This document shows, piece by piece, positions 11,593-17,933 of a stretch of 17,933 bases of DNA; the first letter of the stretch is position 1; the number at the start of each line of letters is the position of its first letter. The notes below the pieces were generated by a model. That model ran no database searches, was not told where the DNA came from, and was given only the letters and a program-made list of their open reading frames with translations. Source of the stretch: CAZADH01 sp964483805 (GTDB lineage: Bacteria; Muiribacteriota; Ozemobacteria; Ozemobacterales; Ozemobacteraceae); assembly GCA_964483805.1 (NCBI GenBank), contig CAZADH010000109.1:1-17933 (forward strand), read 5' to 3'. A program made the position numbers and the translations under genes.

Positions 11593-13485
11593 ATGCCCAC
11601 CACCACCTCCCAGTTTCTGCTCGAGCACGAGTTGCTGGCTCCCGAGAAAATCGCCAAGTTCGAAGAGGAAGCCCGCCGCGCGGGCCAGCCCGTCGATGTT
11701 CTGTTGGGCGCCTGTGCCGAGATCGACACCACCGCCCTGCGCCGCGCCTGGGTGCGCTCGTTTCGCAAGAAGGCCCTCTACGAGGTCCTGATCGAGCAGA
11801 AGAAGATCTCGTTTCAAGACATACAACGTATTGCCGAGAAGTTCGGCGGTCTGCCGCCCAACCTCGGCCCGTATCTGATCGAACAGCACCTGATCAGCGA
11901 GGACGATTACGCCCGCGCCCTGGCGGCCGAACTGGGCCTCGAGTTCGTCGACCTGACCACCTACAACGTCGACGACGAACTGTTCAACAGTGTCGATGTG
12001 GCACTGATGCGCGACTACGTGTTCATCCCGGATTCGCGGTCCGACAAAGAGATCACGCTGATCATGGCCGACCCGGGGAACGTCGACGCGATCGAGGCCC
12101 TCGAGGTCAAACTCGGCCTGCCGATCGTGCCCAAGGTGGCAGCCGCGCGCCCGTTGCAGAAGCTGATCGCGTTCATGGTCGAGACCAGCCTCGATTCACA
12201 CGTGGTGTTCCAGGATCTCGATGCCGTGCCGTCATTGCAGGTCGTCACCGAAGAGGAACCGGACGAAACCCCGACCCGGGGCGTCAGCCTGCCGGCCGAA
12301 CTGCAAAGCGAGGCCCCGGCGATCAAGCTGGTCGATTCGATCATTCTCAAGGCCGTGCGCAAGCGGGCCAGCGACATCCACTTCGAAGTCTACGAAGCGC
12401 AGATGAAGGTGAAATACCGTATTGACGGCGTATTGTTCGAGGTGCTCGGCAATGTTGAACCGCGCATGCGCGCCGCCATCGTCTCGCGCATCAAGGTCAT
12501 GGCCGCCCTCGACATCGCCGAGAAACGCATCCCCCAGGATGGCCGTTTCAAGCTGCGCATCGACGACCGGTTCGTCGACTTCCGTGTTTCGATTCTGCCC
12601 TCGATTTTCGGCGAGACCGCAGTGCTGCGCATCCTCGATAAGTCGGCCGTCGGCCTCGATCTACAGCGCGTCGGTCTCGACGGCCGCGATCTCGAGGTGT
12701 TCCATCGCAATATCAACAAGCCGTATGGACTGATCCTCGTCGCCGGCCCGACCGGTTCGGGCAAGACGACAACGTTGTACTCGGCGATCAAGGCGATTCA
12801 CACGCCCGAAGACAAGTTCATCACCATCGAAGACCCCGTCGAGTATCAGTTGCCCGACATCGTGCAGGTCGCGGTCAACGAAAAGAAGGGGCTGAGCTTC
12901 AGCATCGGCCTACGGTCGATCGTGCGCCAAGACCCCGACAAGATCATGGTCGGCGAGATTCGCGACCCCGAGACGGCGAAGATCGCGGTCAACGCCGCAC
13001 TCACGGGCCACCTGGTGCTGTCGACGATTCACGCCAATAACGTCATGGACACGATCGCGCGCCTCGCGAACATGCAGATCGACACCTACGAGGTGGTCAG
13101 TTCGTTCAACCTGATCCTGTCGCAGCGTCTGATCCGCAAGATCTGCCCGTCGTGCAAGGTGCCCGACGAGACGATCACCGACGAGATGAAACGGCTCACT
13201 CCCGATTTCGCCGCCCATGCTGGCGCCACGTTCCACCGGGGCAAGGGCTGCCGCTACTGTCACCAGACCGGATTCTCGGGCCGGGTCGGCATTTTCGAGG
13301 TCCTCGAGTTGTCACCGCAGATCAAACAGATGGTGTTGACGCAGCAGTCGCCATTGGTGATTCGCAAAGCCGCCATCGATGAAGGAATGACGCCGCTGCG
13401 GACCGCCGGGTGGCGCAAGGTCGAGGCGGGAACCACCACCTTCGCCGAGATGAACCGCGTCACCTTCGAGGAGGGCGTGCTGTGA
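11593..13485 (+). CDS. gspE: GspE/PilB-type assembly ATPase
   Basis: This is a 630-residue protein. GAGG (11582-11585) overlaps the stop of the platform gene and lies 7 nt before the ATG. An N-terminal MshEN-like region (about 55-200: LIEQKKISFQDIQRIAEKFG, LIEQHLISEDDYARAL, then ALAAELGLEFVDL) may bind cyclic di-GMP in relatives. The ATPase core follows: DIHFE, Walker A GPTGSGKT (385-392), Asp box RQDPDKIMVGEIRD with Walker B at 451-458, and His box LSTIHANN. A C-terminal zinc site is C518-x2-C521 with C553-x2-C556. The hexameric ATPase drives filament assembly from the cytoplasm. The HD-GYP gene upstream could tie the MshEN-like region to cyclic di-GMP levels (inference). No PilT-type retraction ATPase is present in the window. 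Confidence 0.96.
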   Translation: MPTTTSQFLLEHELLAPEKIAKFEEEARRAGQPVDVLLGACAEIDTTALRRAWVRSFRKKALYEVLIEQKKISFQDIQRIAEKFGGLPPNLGPYLIEQHLISEDDYARALAAELGLEFVDLTTYNVDDELFNSVDVALMRDYVFIPDSRSDKEITLIMADPGNVDAIEALEVKLGLPIVPKVAAARPLQKLIAFMVETSLDSHVVFQDLDAVPSLQVVTEEEPDETPTRGVSLPAELQSEAPAIKLVDSIILKAVRKRASDIHFEVYEAQMKVKYRIDGVLFEVLGNVEPRMRAAIVSRIKVMAALDIAEKRIPQDGRFKLRIDDRFVDFRVSILPSIFGETAVLRILDKSAVGLDLQRVGLDGRDLEVFHRNINKPYGLILVAGPTGSGKTTTLYSAIKAIHTPEDKFITIEDPVEYQLPDIVQVAVNEKKGLSFSIGLRSIVRQDPDKIMVGEIRDPETAKIAVNAALTGHLVLSTIHANNVMDTIARLANMQIDTYEVVSSFNLILSQRLIRKICPSCKVPDETITDEMKRLTPDFAAHAGATFHRGKGCRYCHQTGFSGRVGIFEVLELSPQIKQMVLTQQSPLVIRKAAIDEGMTPLRTAGWRKVEAGTTTFAEMNRVTFEEGVL

Positions 13486-14588
13486 ACCTGTTCACCGAAC
13501 ACTTCGGTCTCGACCTGGGCACCCACAGCATCAAGCTGGTTGCCCTCGACGCCGATCCCGGCAACGGGGCCGGCTATCGGCTCGCGGAAGCCCTGGTCCA
13601 ACCCCTGCCGACCGGGCTCATCGGCGGCGACTGCACCAAGCCATGCATCGGAGACTTTGCGGCCCTGCGCGAGATCATCCAGAAAATGGTGGCGCGGGTG
13701 CGCGGCCGGCGCGACAGTCTGATTCTCGGTCTGCCCGACCGCTGGATCAAGCTGCACCTGCTCGAGATGACGCTCAAACCCAACGAACTCGATCCGGGTT
13801 TTCTCTCGTGGCGCCTGCGCAAACAACTGTGCCCGGCCGAACTGGGCGCGGTGGTGCTCGACCATCAGATCGTCTCGGCCCAGGCCGACGGCGACAATGT
13901 GAATTGCTGGGTGATGGCGGGCATCCTGCAAGAAGAGATGCTCGAGCAGATCTCACGATTGTTTGCCGGACTGCGTCTGCAATTGATGGCCATCGACAGC
14001 TCGACCCTCGGCGTAGCTAATTTGTATGCACAAATTCGTGGTGACCAGGCCGAAGCCAACCCGGTGATCTTCTGCCATCTCGGCCACGAAACCTCGGTGG
14101 TTAAGGCCTACGACAGCGGCCAGTTGCATTACGAACGGGTCATCGAGGGCGCGGGCGATGCCTTCACCACATTGTTGGCCGACGCGCTGGGTCTCACCGC
14201 GGTGCAGGCCGCCGACGAGAAGCACAAGCGCTGCTTCTTCCCGGCCGATCGCGCCGACATCGTGCGCATGATTCCGGAACGGGCCATGTTCATGAAGGTG
14301 TTCGGCAACTGGCTGCGCGAGCTGCACGTGACCTTCAAGTTCTACCAAGACAAGTTCAAGGTCCAGAAACTGCCGCCCCTGTATCTGACCGGCGGGTCGA
14401 GCCTGTTTGCGGGGTTGGCGCCGTTCCTGGCCGATTACTTCGACACACCGTGCGAGGTCTTCAACGGCCTGGCCCCCTTCCTGGGCAGCGCGGGCGGTGC
14501 AGCGGCCGGCGCCGGGGCGGCACCCGGCGATCCCCGGCTGGCACTCGGTCCGCTATTGACCCCCTGCCTGGGCCTGCTGGTCAACTGA
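13482..14588 (+). CDS. pilM: PilM-like actin-fold assembly protein
   Basis: This is a 368-residue protein starting with GTG at 13482, which overlaps the ATPase stop by 4 nt (GTGA). GAGGAGGG (13468-13475) lies 6 nt upstream and decides this start over the in-frame ATG at 13410. Actin/FtsA-like phosphate-1 motif FGLDLGTHSIKLV (8-20) opens the protein. A central segment ILGLPDRWIKLHLLEM, a phosphate-2-like CHLGHETSVV and the adenosine motif LTGGSSLFAGL near the C-terminus follow in order. PilM is a cytoplasmic ring protein that binds the N-terminal tail of PilN and the assembly ATPase in type IV pili; GspL does a similar job in type II secretion. The tail (about 345-368) is Ala/Gly-rich. Gene order with PilN and PilO downstream supports PilM. 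Confidence 0.88.
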   Translation: MNLFTEHFGLDLGTHSIKLVALDADPGNGAGYRLAEALVQPLPTGLIGGDCTKPCIGDFAALREIIQKMVARVRGRRDSLILGLPDRWIKLHLLEMTLKPNELDPGFLSWRLRKQLCPAELGAVVLDHQIVSAQADGDNVNCWVMAGILQEEMLEQISRLFAGLRLQLMAIDSSTLGVANLYAQIRGDQAEANPVIFCHLGHETSVVKAYDSGQLHYERVIEGAGDAFTTLLADALGLTAVQAADEKHKRCFFPADRADIVRMIPERAMFMKVFGNWLRELHVTFKFYQDKFKVQKLPPLYLTGGSSLFAGLAPFLADYFDTPCEVFNGLAPFLGSAGGAAAGAGAAPGDPRLALGPLLTPCLGLLVN

Positions 14589-14602
14589 GGCGAGAAACAA
14601 CC

Positions 14603-15178
14603 ATGGCCAAACACATGCTCAACTTCGAACCGACGGTGAAATACCGCACCGGCAGCCGTTTTCTTTACCAGTTCTTTCTGGCGGTGTTGTATGGCATTCC
14701 GGTGTTGATGGCACTGCAACTGGGTTACACCTACTGCAACGATGAGGCGTTGGCGGCGCAGATGACCGACCAGCACAAGTTGATCAAGGCGCGGTTCGAC
14801 AAGACCGTGACTGCGCTCAACGAGCGGCGCCCCGACCCGGAAGATCTCGCCGAACCGGCGCGACAGGCTGCGGCCGTCGATGCGGCGCTGCGACCGCTGA
14901 AGGTATCGTGGTCGCTTCTGCTCGACCAACTCGAGGAACTGATGCCCGACGATGTCCGGTGCATCGGCGTGCGCATCCGGCCAACCCCAACGATGCAGGT
15001 CCTCGTCGACGGCGAGGGACGCACGGTGGCGGCCGTCACCGCATTTCTGCGCCGCCTGCTGGGCCATCCGCAGTTTGCCGCACCGTTTCTCGCCAACCAC
15101 CAGAGTACCCCCGACGGCACGATCCGGTTCACCATGCAGGCCGTGTATCTGCCGCCGGCCCCGGAGGTCGCCCGATGA
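14603..15178 (+). CDS. pilN: PilN-like inner-membrane assembly protein
   Basis: This is a 191-residue protein. The ATG at 14603 lies 14 nt after the PilM stop; the longer in-frame reading from 14450 would overlap PilM by about 140 bp and is Arg/Pro-rich. A short cytoplasmic N-terminus, MAKHMLNFEPT, is the kind PilM binds. One membrane helix (about 20-42: FLYQFFLAVLYGIPVLMALQ) follows, then a periplasmic helical stretch and an alpha/beta part (LLDQLEELMPDDVRC, VRIRPTPTMQVLVDGEG, VAAVTAFLRRLL) in the PilN/GspL-C style. PilN pairs with PilO to link the cytoplasmic machine to the outer-membrane secretin. Its stop overlaps the PilO start (ATGA). Sequence similarity in this family is weak; context carries the call. 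Confidence 0.82.
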   Translation: MAKHMLNFEPTVKYRTGSRFLYQFFLAVLYGIPVLMALQLGYTYCNDEALAAQMTDQHKLIKARFDKTVTALNERRPDPEDLAEPARQAAAVDAALRPLKVSWSLLLDQLEELMPDDVRCIGVRIRPTPTMQVLVDGEGRTVAAVTAFLRRLLGHPQFAAPFLANHQSTPDGTIRFTMQAVYLPPAPEVAR

Positions 15179-15708
15179 ATCCGCATGAACTGCGCGAACT
15201 GTTGCAGCGCGCGCCGCTTCCCATCATTATTGCACTGATCCTCTACTTCGCCGCCGAGGCGATCGTCGGGCCGGTCGACATGCAGCGACAGCAGGCCGAC
15301 AGCGAGTTGCGTTCGCTGACCAACCAGTTGCGCCAGACGCGCCAGCAAGAGAGCAACCTCGACCAGATCAACCGCGGCAACACCCGCCTGCTTGCCGATC
15401 TGCAGCGTATCCAGGCGTGGTTGCCACCCCGCGCGGCTCTGCCCGAGATCATCGACCAGTTGCATCGGTTCGCCGGCACGGTGGGCCTGAAGGTGCTCGC
15501 CGTGCGGTATGCAAAACCCGAGCGCGAGGGTTCGACCGGCCCCGACCAGCTCGTGCTCGATCTCGAGTTGGCAGGGTCGTATGCCGCGGTGCATTCGTTC
15601 ATCACCGTGTGCGAAGGCCTGCCGTTTCCGGTGTTTCCGCTCGATCTGACCGCCCACAAAGAAGGGCGTTACTCGCTGCGGCTGCTCGAGCCGTTCCGCG
15701 CCCAGTAG
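15175..15708 (+). CDS. pilO: PilO-like inner-membrane assembly protein
   Basis: This is a 177-residue protein. The ATG at 15175 overlaps the PilN stop by 4 nt, with GGAGG (15163-15167) 7 nt upstream. One membrane helix (about 15-31: LPIIIALILYFAAEAIV) is followed by a coiled coil (about 38-75, LRSLTNQLRQTRQQESN) and a ferredoxin-like periplasmic domain (LPEIIDQLHRFAGTVGLKV, LVLDLELAGSYAAVHSFI, then LDLTAHKEGRYSLRLL). This is the PilO/GspM pattern. PilO forms a heterodimer with PilN in the periplasm to align the assembly platform under the secretin. The next gene starts 8 bp after its stop. Confidence 0.85.
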   Translation: MNPHELRELLQRAPLPIIIALILYFAAEAIVGPVDMQRQQADSELRSLTNQLRQTRQQESNLDQINRGNTRLLADLQRIQAWLPPRAALPEIIDQLHRFAGTVGLKVLAVRYAKPEREGSTGPDQLVLDLELAGSYAAVHSFITVCEGLPFPVFPLDLTAHKEGRYSLRLLEPFRAQ

Positions 15709-15715
15709 GCGACCA

Positions 15716-16432
15716 ATGACCATGAACATCCAACCGAAATCACGTCTCGACATCATCGACACCGCGCAACTGGCGCAACGCGAAAAGCGGCTGCTCAAAT
15801 ACCTGCTGCTGGCCGTATTCTTCGTGTATTTACATCAGTTCGGCATTCCCTATATCACCGCGTCACTGCTCGCCGGCATTGTCCCGGCCGAAGGGGCGAC
15901 GGCCACCCGTGCCAAACCCGGCGCGCTGCCGTGGCGGCGCCTGCGCGATCTCGCCGTCGCTCTGCAGCAATTGCGGCAACGCGAGCCGATCGCCGAGCGG
16001 GCGCTGGCGCCCTGGCAGGCCAAACTCGAGGCGTTGCTGCCGACCCCTGGCCAGGCCCCGGGGCGGTTCGCCCCGACCGGCACCGAGAACGACGTGCGCA
16101 AATTGCTGCCCGGGATGTTCCGGGCGGTCCTCGCACTTGGCCATCTCGAGCCGGCGCGCACCCAGGCGCTGCGCGCACAGATGGTCGATCTGGGCAAGAG
16201 CCTGACGGTCACGCTCGACGAGAGCGCCCCACCCCTGGCCCTCGATTATGGCCCCCGCACGGTCTCGGTCAATGCCAAGCCTCACCGGGTGCTGTTCGAC
16301 TTCGGGCCGTCCGAGAGCAAGGGCCAACGGCAGGACGAAGCGCCGGCACCAATCCTGGTGCCAACGTCGACACCCGCACCGACCCCGGCCCCGACGGCAT
16401 CCGAGACTGTCACCGGCGGCGGCAGCCAGTAA
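15716..16432 (+). CDS. Single-pass membrane protein of unknown function in the pilus operon
   Basis: This is a 238-residue protein I do not recognise. Two ATGs six bases apart (15716, 15722) could both serve; the first is used here. A cytoplasmic start of about 27 residues (RLDIIDTAQLAQREKRLLK) leads to one long hydrophobic stretch (about 28-56). A periplasmic, largely helical region follows (WRRLRDLAVALQQLRQREP, WQAKLEALLPTP, VRKLLPGMFRAVLAL), then a likely beta part (KSLTVTLDESAPPLALDYG, VSVNAKPHRVLFDFG), and a Pro/Thr-rich tail (PTPAPTASETV). It sits where PilP, or GspC in type II secretion, would be expected. It lacks the PilP lipobox, and I cannot match a PilP core or the GspC HR domain, so it may be a lineage-specific linker to the secretin (inference from position). 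It is bounded by PilO and the first pseudopilin, and is certainly coding. Confidence 0.8.
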   Translation: MTMNIQPKSRLDIIDTAQLAQREKRLLKYLLLAVFFVYLHQFGIPYITASLLAGIVPAEGATATRAKPGALPWRRLRDLAVALQQLRQREPIAERALAPWQAKLEALLPTPGQAPGRFAPTGTENDVRKLLPGMFRAVLALGHLEPARTQALRAQMVDLGKSLTVTLDESAPPLALDYGPRTVSVNAKPHRVLFDFGPSESKGQRQDEAPAPILVPTSTPAPTPAPTASETVTGGGSQ

Positions 16433-16445
16433 GCGACAACGACGC

Positions 16446-16850
16446 ATGACCATCTGTATCAAGCCGCACCAACACAGGCAACGCCGGGGGTTCACCCTCA
16501 TCGAGTTGCTGATGGTGGTCAGCATCATTGGGTTGCTGCTCGGCATCGCCACCCGCAACCACCGGGCGAGCCTCGACCGGGGGCGCGATGCCGCGGTTCT
16601 GGTGAGCCTGCAGGAGTTGCGCACCGCGGTCTATCGTTACGCCCTCGACCACAACGGCAGCTTTCCCGGCGAACTGAAGGCGCTCGAAGGTACCTATGTC
16701 AAACGGCTGCCCTCTGAGTGGCGGGGCGGCGCGGCCACGGGCCGGTTCGGCTACGAGGCCGAGCGCGGCATCGTCACGTTATTCGATGCCGAGGGGTCCG
16801 GCCCCTCGACCGCGCGCGACCTGCACGGGCAGGAATATGGCAAGTATTGA
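16446..16850 (+). CDS. Type IV prepilin-like pseudopilin (GspG-like)
   Basis: This is a 134-residue protein. The basic leader MTICIKPHQHRQRRG is followed by F16 and TLIELLMVVSIIGLLL, a textbook class III signal with cleavage after G15 and Glu at +5 (E20). Cleavage needs a prepilin peptidase, not seen in the window. The mature protein (about 119 residues) has the usual N-terminal helix, the segment AVYRYALDHNGSFPGEL and a short C-terminal part with W and Y (WRGGAATGRFGYEAERG). This agrees with small type II secretion pseudopilins in size. It could be the main subunit or a minor one; the second pseudopilin overlaps its end. No clear ribosome site is visible, so translation may depend on the upstream gene. 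Confidence 0.88.
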   Translation: MTICIKPHQHRQRRGFTLIELLMVVSIIGLLLGIATRNHRASLDRGRDAAVLVSLQELRTAVYRYALDHNGSFPGELKALEGTYVKRLPSEWRGGAATGRFGYEAERGIVTLFDAEGSGPSTARDLHGQEYGKY

Positions 16851-17343
16851 TATCGTATTGCACTCACGGCCGCGCCGGCCGGCCGGGCGCGGCATGACCC
16901 TCATCGAGCTGATCGTCTGCACGGTGATCATCGGGGTGCTTGCCGGGACGGCCCTGCCGCTCAGCCGCCATCTGGTGCGCCAGGAAAAGGAAGCGCTGTT
17001 GCGCGACCACCTGCGCGAGATGCGTGGGGCGATCGACCGCTATTACGGCGAGCGCCGCCGCGCGAATCCGTCGCTGCCCGACGCCGAGTGCTATCCGCTC
17101 AAACTCGACGACCTGGTGACGGCCCGGTGTCTGCGCCGCATTCCCCGCGACCCCTTTGCCCAACAAGCGGTGTGGGGCACGCGGTCGACCACCGATCCGG
17201 TATTGCCCACGTATTTACGACACGAGGGCGAATTGGCCGTACCGCCGGCTCCGCCGCCGCTTTCCGATGGCCGCAACGTCTTCGATGTGTACTCGACCGC
17301 GAGCGCCAGTGCGCTCGACGGCACCCCGTATTACTGCTGGTAA
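16837..17343 (+). CDS. Type IV prepilin-like pseudopilin (GspG-like), second
   Basis: This is a 168-residue protein. The ATG at 16837 overlaps the previous gene by 14 nt and is chosen because it supplies a basic leader ending PRRPAGRG (to G19), cut before M20 in MTLIELIVCTVIIGVLAG, with Glu at +5 (E24). An ATG at the cleavage site itself would leave no leader. The body has QEKEALLRDHLREMRGAID, then YPLKLDDLVTARCLRRIP, and RDPFAQQAVW, a typical GspG-like 'L.....LP.DP' layout. The C-terminus FDVYSTASASALDGTPYYCW matches a motif common in pseudopilins (DVYS...ALDGTPY..W). An alanine/proline stretch (VPPAPPPL) precedes the C-terminal part. Two cysteines near the middle (ECYPL, ARCLRR) could form a disulphide. 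It probably acts in the secretin-linked pseudopilus. Confidence 0.88.
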   Translation: MASIDIVLHSRPRRPAGRGMTLIELIVCTVIIGVLAGTALPLSRHLVRQEKEALLRDHLREMRGAIDRYYGERRRANPSLPDAECYPLKLDDLVTARCLRRIPRDPFAQQAVWGTRSTTDPVLPTYLRHEGELAVPPAPPPLSDGRNVFDVYSTASASALDGTPYYCW

Positions 17344-17347
17344 GCCG

Positions 17348-17933
17348 ATGCCTGCACCCAGGATTCTGCCGGCCGCACTGCTGCTTGCGACCCTGCATGG
17401 AGCAGCGTTTGCTGCTGACTCGGCCGTGGCCACAGAAAGCCAACCGGAAGCGGGGGCCTCCAGTGCCGCGGTCCTGGCGAGCGCCCCCTTGCCACTGCCC
17501 ACGCCTGCCTCGCCGACGTCACCGGGCGCGACCGACACAACAGCCACCGAACCGGCCACGGCGACGCAATCCGTCGCTCAGACCACCAGTGCCCCGACGA
17601 CGGGACCGGCCCCGGTCTCGTTTGATGTGCGCGACGCCGATCTGGCCACGCTGATGCAATCCCTGGCCGACAAGGCCGGGGCCAACCTGATCGTCTCGCC
17701 GAAGATCAAGGTGCAGATCACCTGCCGGTTGCAGAAGATCGACCCGCTCGAGGCGATCCTGCTGCTGGCCAAAGCCAATGGCCTGGTCGTTGAGAACACC
17801 GCCAATGTTCTGATGGTGCTGCCCGACCGCACGACGCCCACGAAGATGAAGATCACCGTCATCCCGTTGCAGAACGCCGATGCGGCCAAGGTCGCCCAGA
17901 TGATCAAGGCCCTCAGTCGCGACGGCCGCACCC
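17348..17933 (+). CDS. gspD: Secretin (GspD/PilQ), N-terminal part, cut by window edge
   Basis: The gene is open to the end of the window (195 codons). A signal peptide (LPAALLLATLHGAAFA, cut near A22/A23) is followed by a linker rich in Ala, Thr, Pro and Ser (about 24-88). Then comes the secretin short N-terminal domain (STN/N0, about 90-160): VSFDVRDADLATLMQSLAD, GANLIVSPKIK, and AILLLAKANGLVVE. The next part, ITVIPLQNADAAKVAQMIKAL, begins the N1 domain with the 'PL..A.A..VA..I..L' pattern. The outer-membrane channel domain lies beyond the window. Secretins form the outer-membrane pore through which a pilus or secreted protein passes. The gene starts 4 bp after the pseudopilin stop and has no strong ribosome site, fitting translational coupling. 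GspD and PilQ cannot be separated by this part alone; a small domain before the STN, as in many PilQ (AMIN), is absent here. Confidence 0.9.
   Translation, partial: MPAPRILPAALLLATLHGAAFAADSAVATESQPEAGASSAAVLASAPLPLPTPASPTSPGATDTTATEPATATQSVAQTTSAPTTGPAPVSFDVRDADLATLMQSLADKAGANLIVSPKIKVQITCRLQKIDPLEAILLLAKANGLVVENTANVLMVLPDRTTPTKMKITVIPLQNADAAKVAQMIKALSRDGRT

Noticed and set aside
14450..14602. Extension of the PilN-like protein upstream of 14603
   Set aside because: The extra 51 residues are Arg/Gly/Pro-rich and lie within PilM in another frame, while the 14603 start gives the expected short cytoplasmic tail.
1..17933. CRISPR arrays, tRNA genes, insertion sequences, prophage genes
   Set aside because: No regularly spaced direct repeats, no tRNA cloverleaf with a T-loop, no transposase or phage proteins were seen on either strand.

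Overview
The window reads as one stretch of a high-GC (by eye 60-65 % G+C), densely coding chromosome from a diderm bacterium. The outer membrane is implied by the secretin at the right edge. No rRNA, tRNA, CRISPR array, transposase or phage gene is visible. Protein families do not fix the taxon. The mix of a DUF2225 protein, a sugar nucleotidyltransferase/phosphoglucomutase fusion, HD-GYP signalling and a hybrid type IV pilus/type II secretion operon suits several little-cultured phyla (Riflebacteria, Deltaproteobacteria-like groups, Acidobacteria); I do not claim one.

Left part (1-4694). A glycosyltransferase family 4 gene runs off the left edge on the minus strand. Divergent from it is a two-gene plus-strand unit: a long coiled-coil protein whose C-terminal part looks like a GrpE head followed by a four-cysteine zinc ribbon and a TPR-like hairpin, then a small RanBP2-type zinc-finger protein with one C-terminal membrane helix. 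A tandem hairpin/terminator closes this unit. Convergent to it are two minus-strand genes: an unrecognised exported protein, then a cytoplasmic receiver/HD-GYP protein whose receiver lacks the phospho-acceptor aspartate. A strong promoter lies directly against the start codon of the exported-protein gene.

Middle part (4695-10289). A 222-bp intergenic region holds a REP-like palindrome and promoter candidates. It is followed by an 848-residue sugar-1-phosphate nucleotidyltransferase/phosphoglucomutase-like fusion with its own clear terminator. Then comes a short type I signal peptidase in which the catalytic serine is a cysteine. Next are a STAS (anti-sigma antagonist) gene behind a promoter with a palindrome in its spacer, a DUF2225 protein, and a calcineurin-like phosphoesterase.

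Right part (10363-17933). One tightly packed operon encodes a type IV filament or secretion machine: platform protein (GspF/PilC), assembly ATPase (GspE/PilB), PilM, PilN, PilO, an unrecognised single-pass protein where PilP usually sits, two pseudopilins, and the start of a secretin. PilM-PilN-PilO are type IV pilus style, while the pseudopilins and the absence of a PilT retraction ATPase in the window look more like type II secretion.

The observations most worth following are the Ser-to-Cys signal peptidase, the GrpE-like zinc-ribbon protein paired with the RanBP2-type membrane protein, the phosphorylation-dead receiver on the HD-GYP protein, and the novel component in the pilus/secretion operon. 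An over-represented GTATTGC heptamer occurs across the window.
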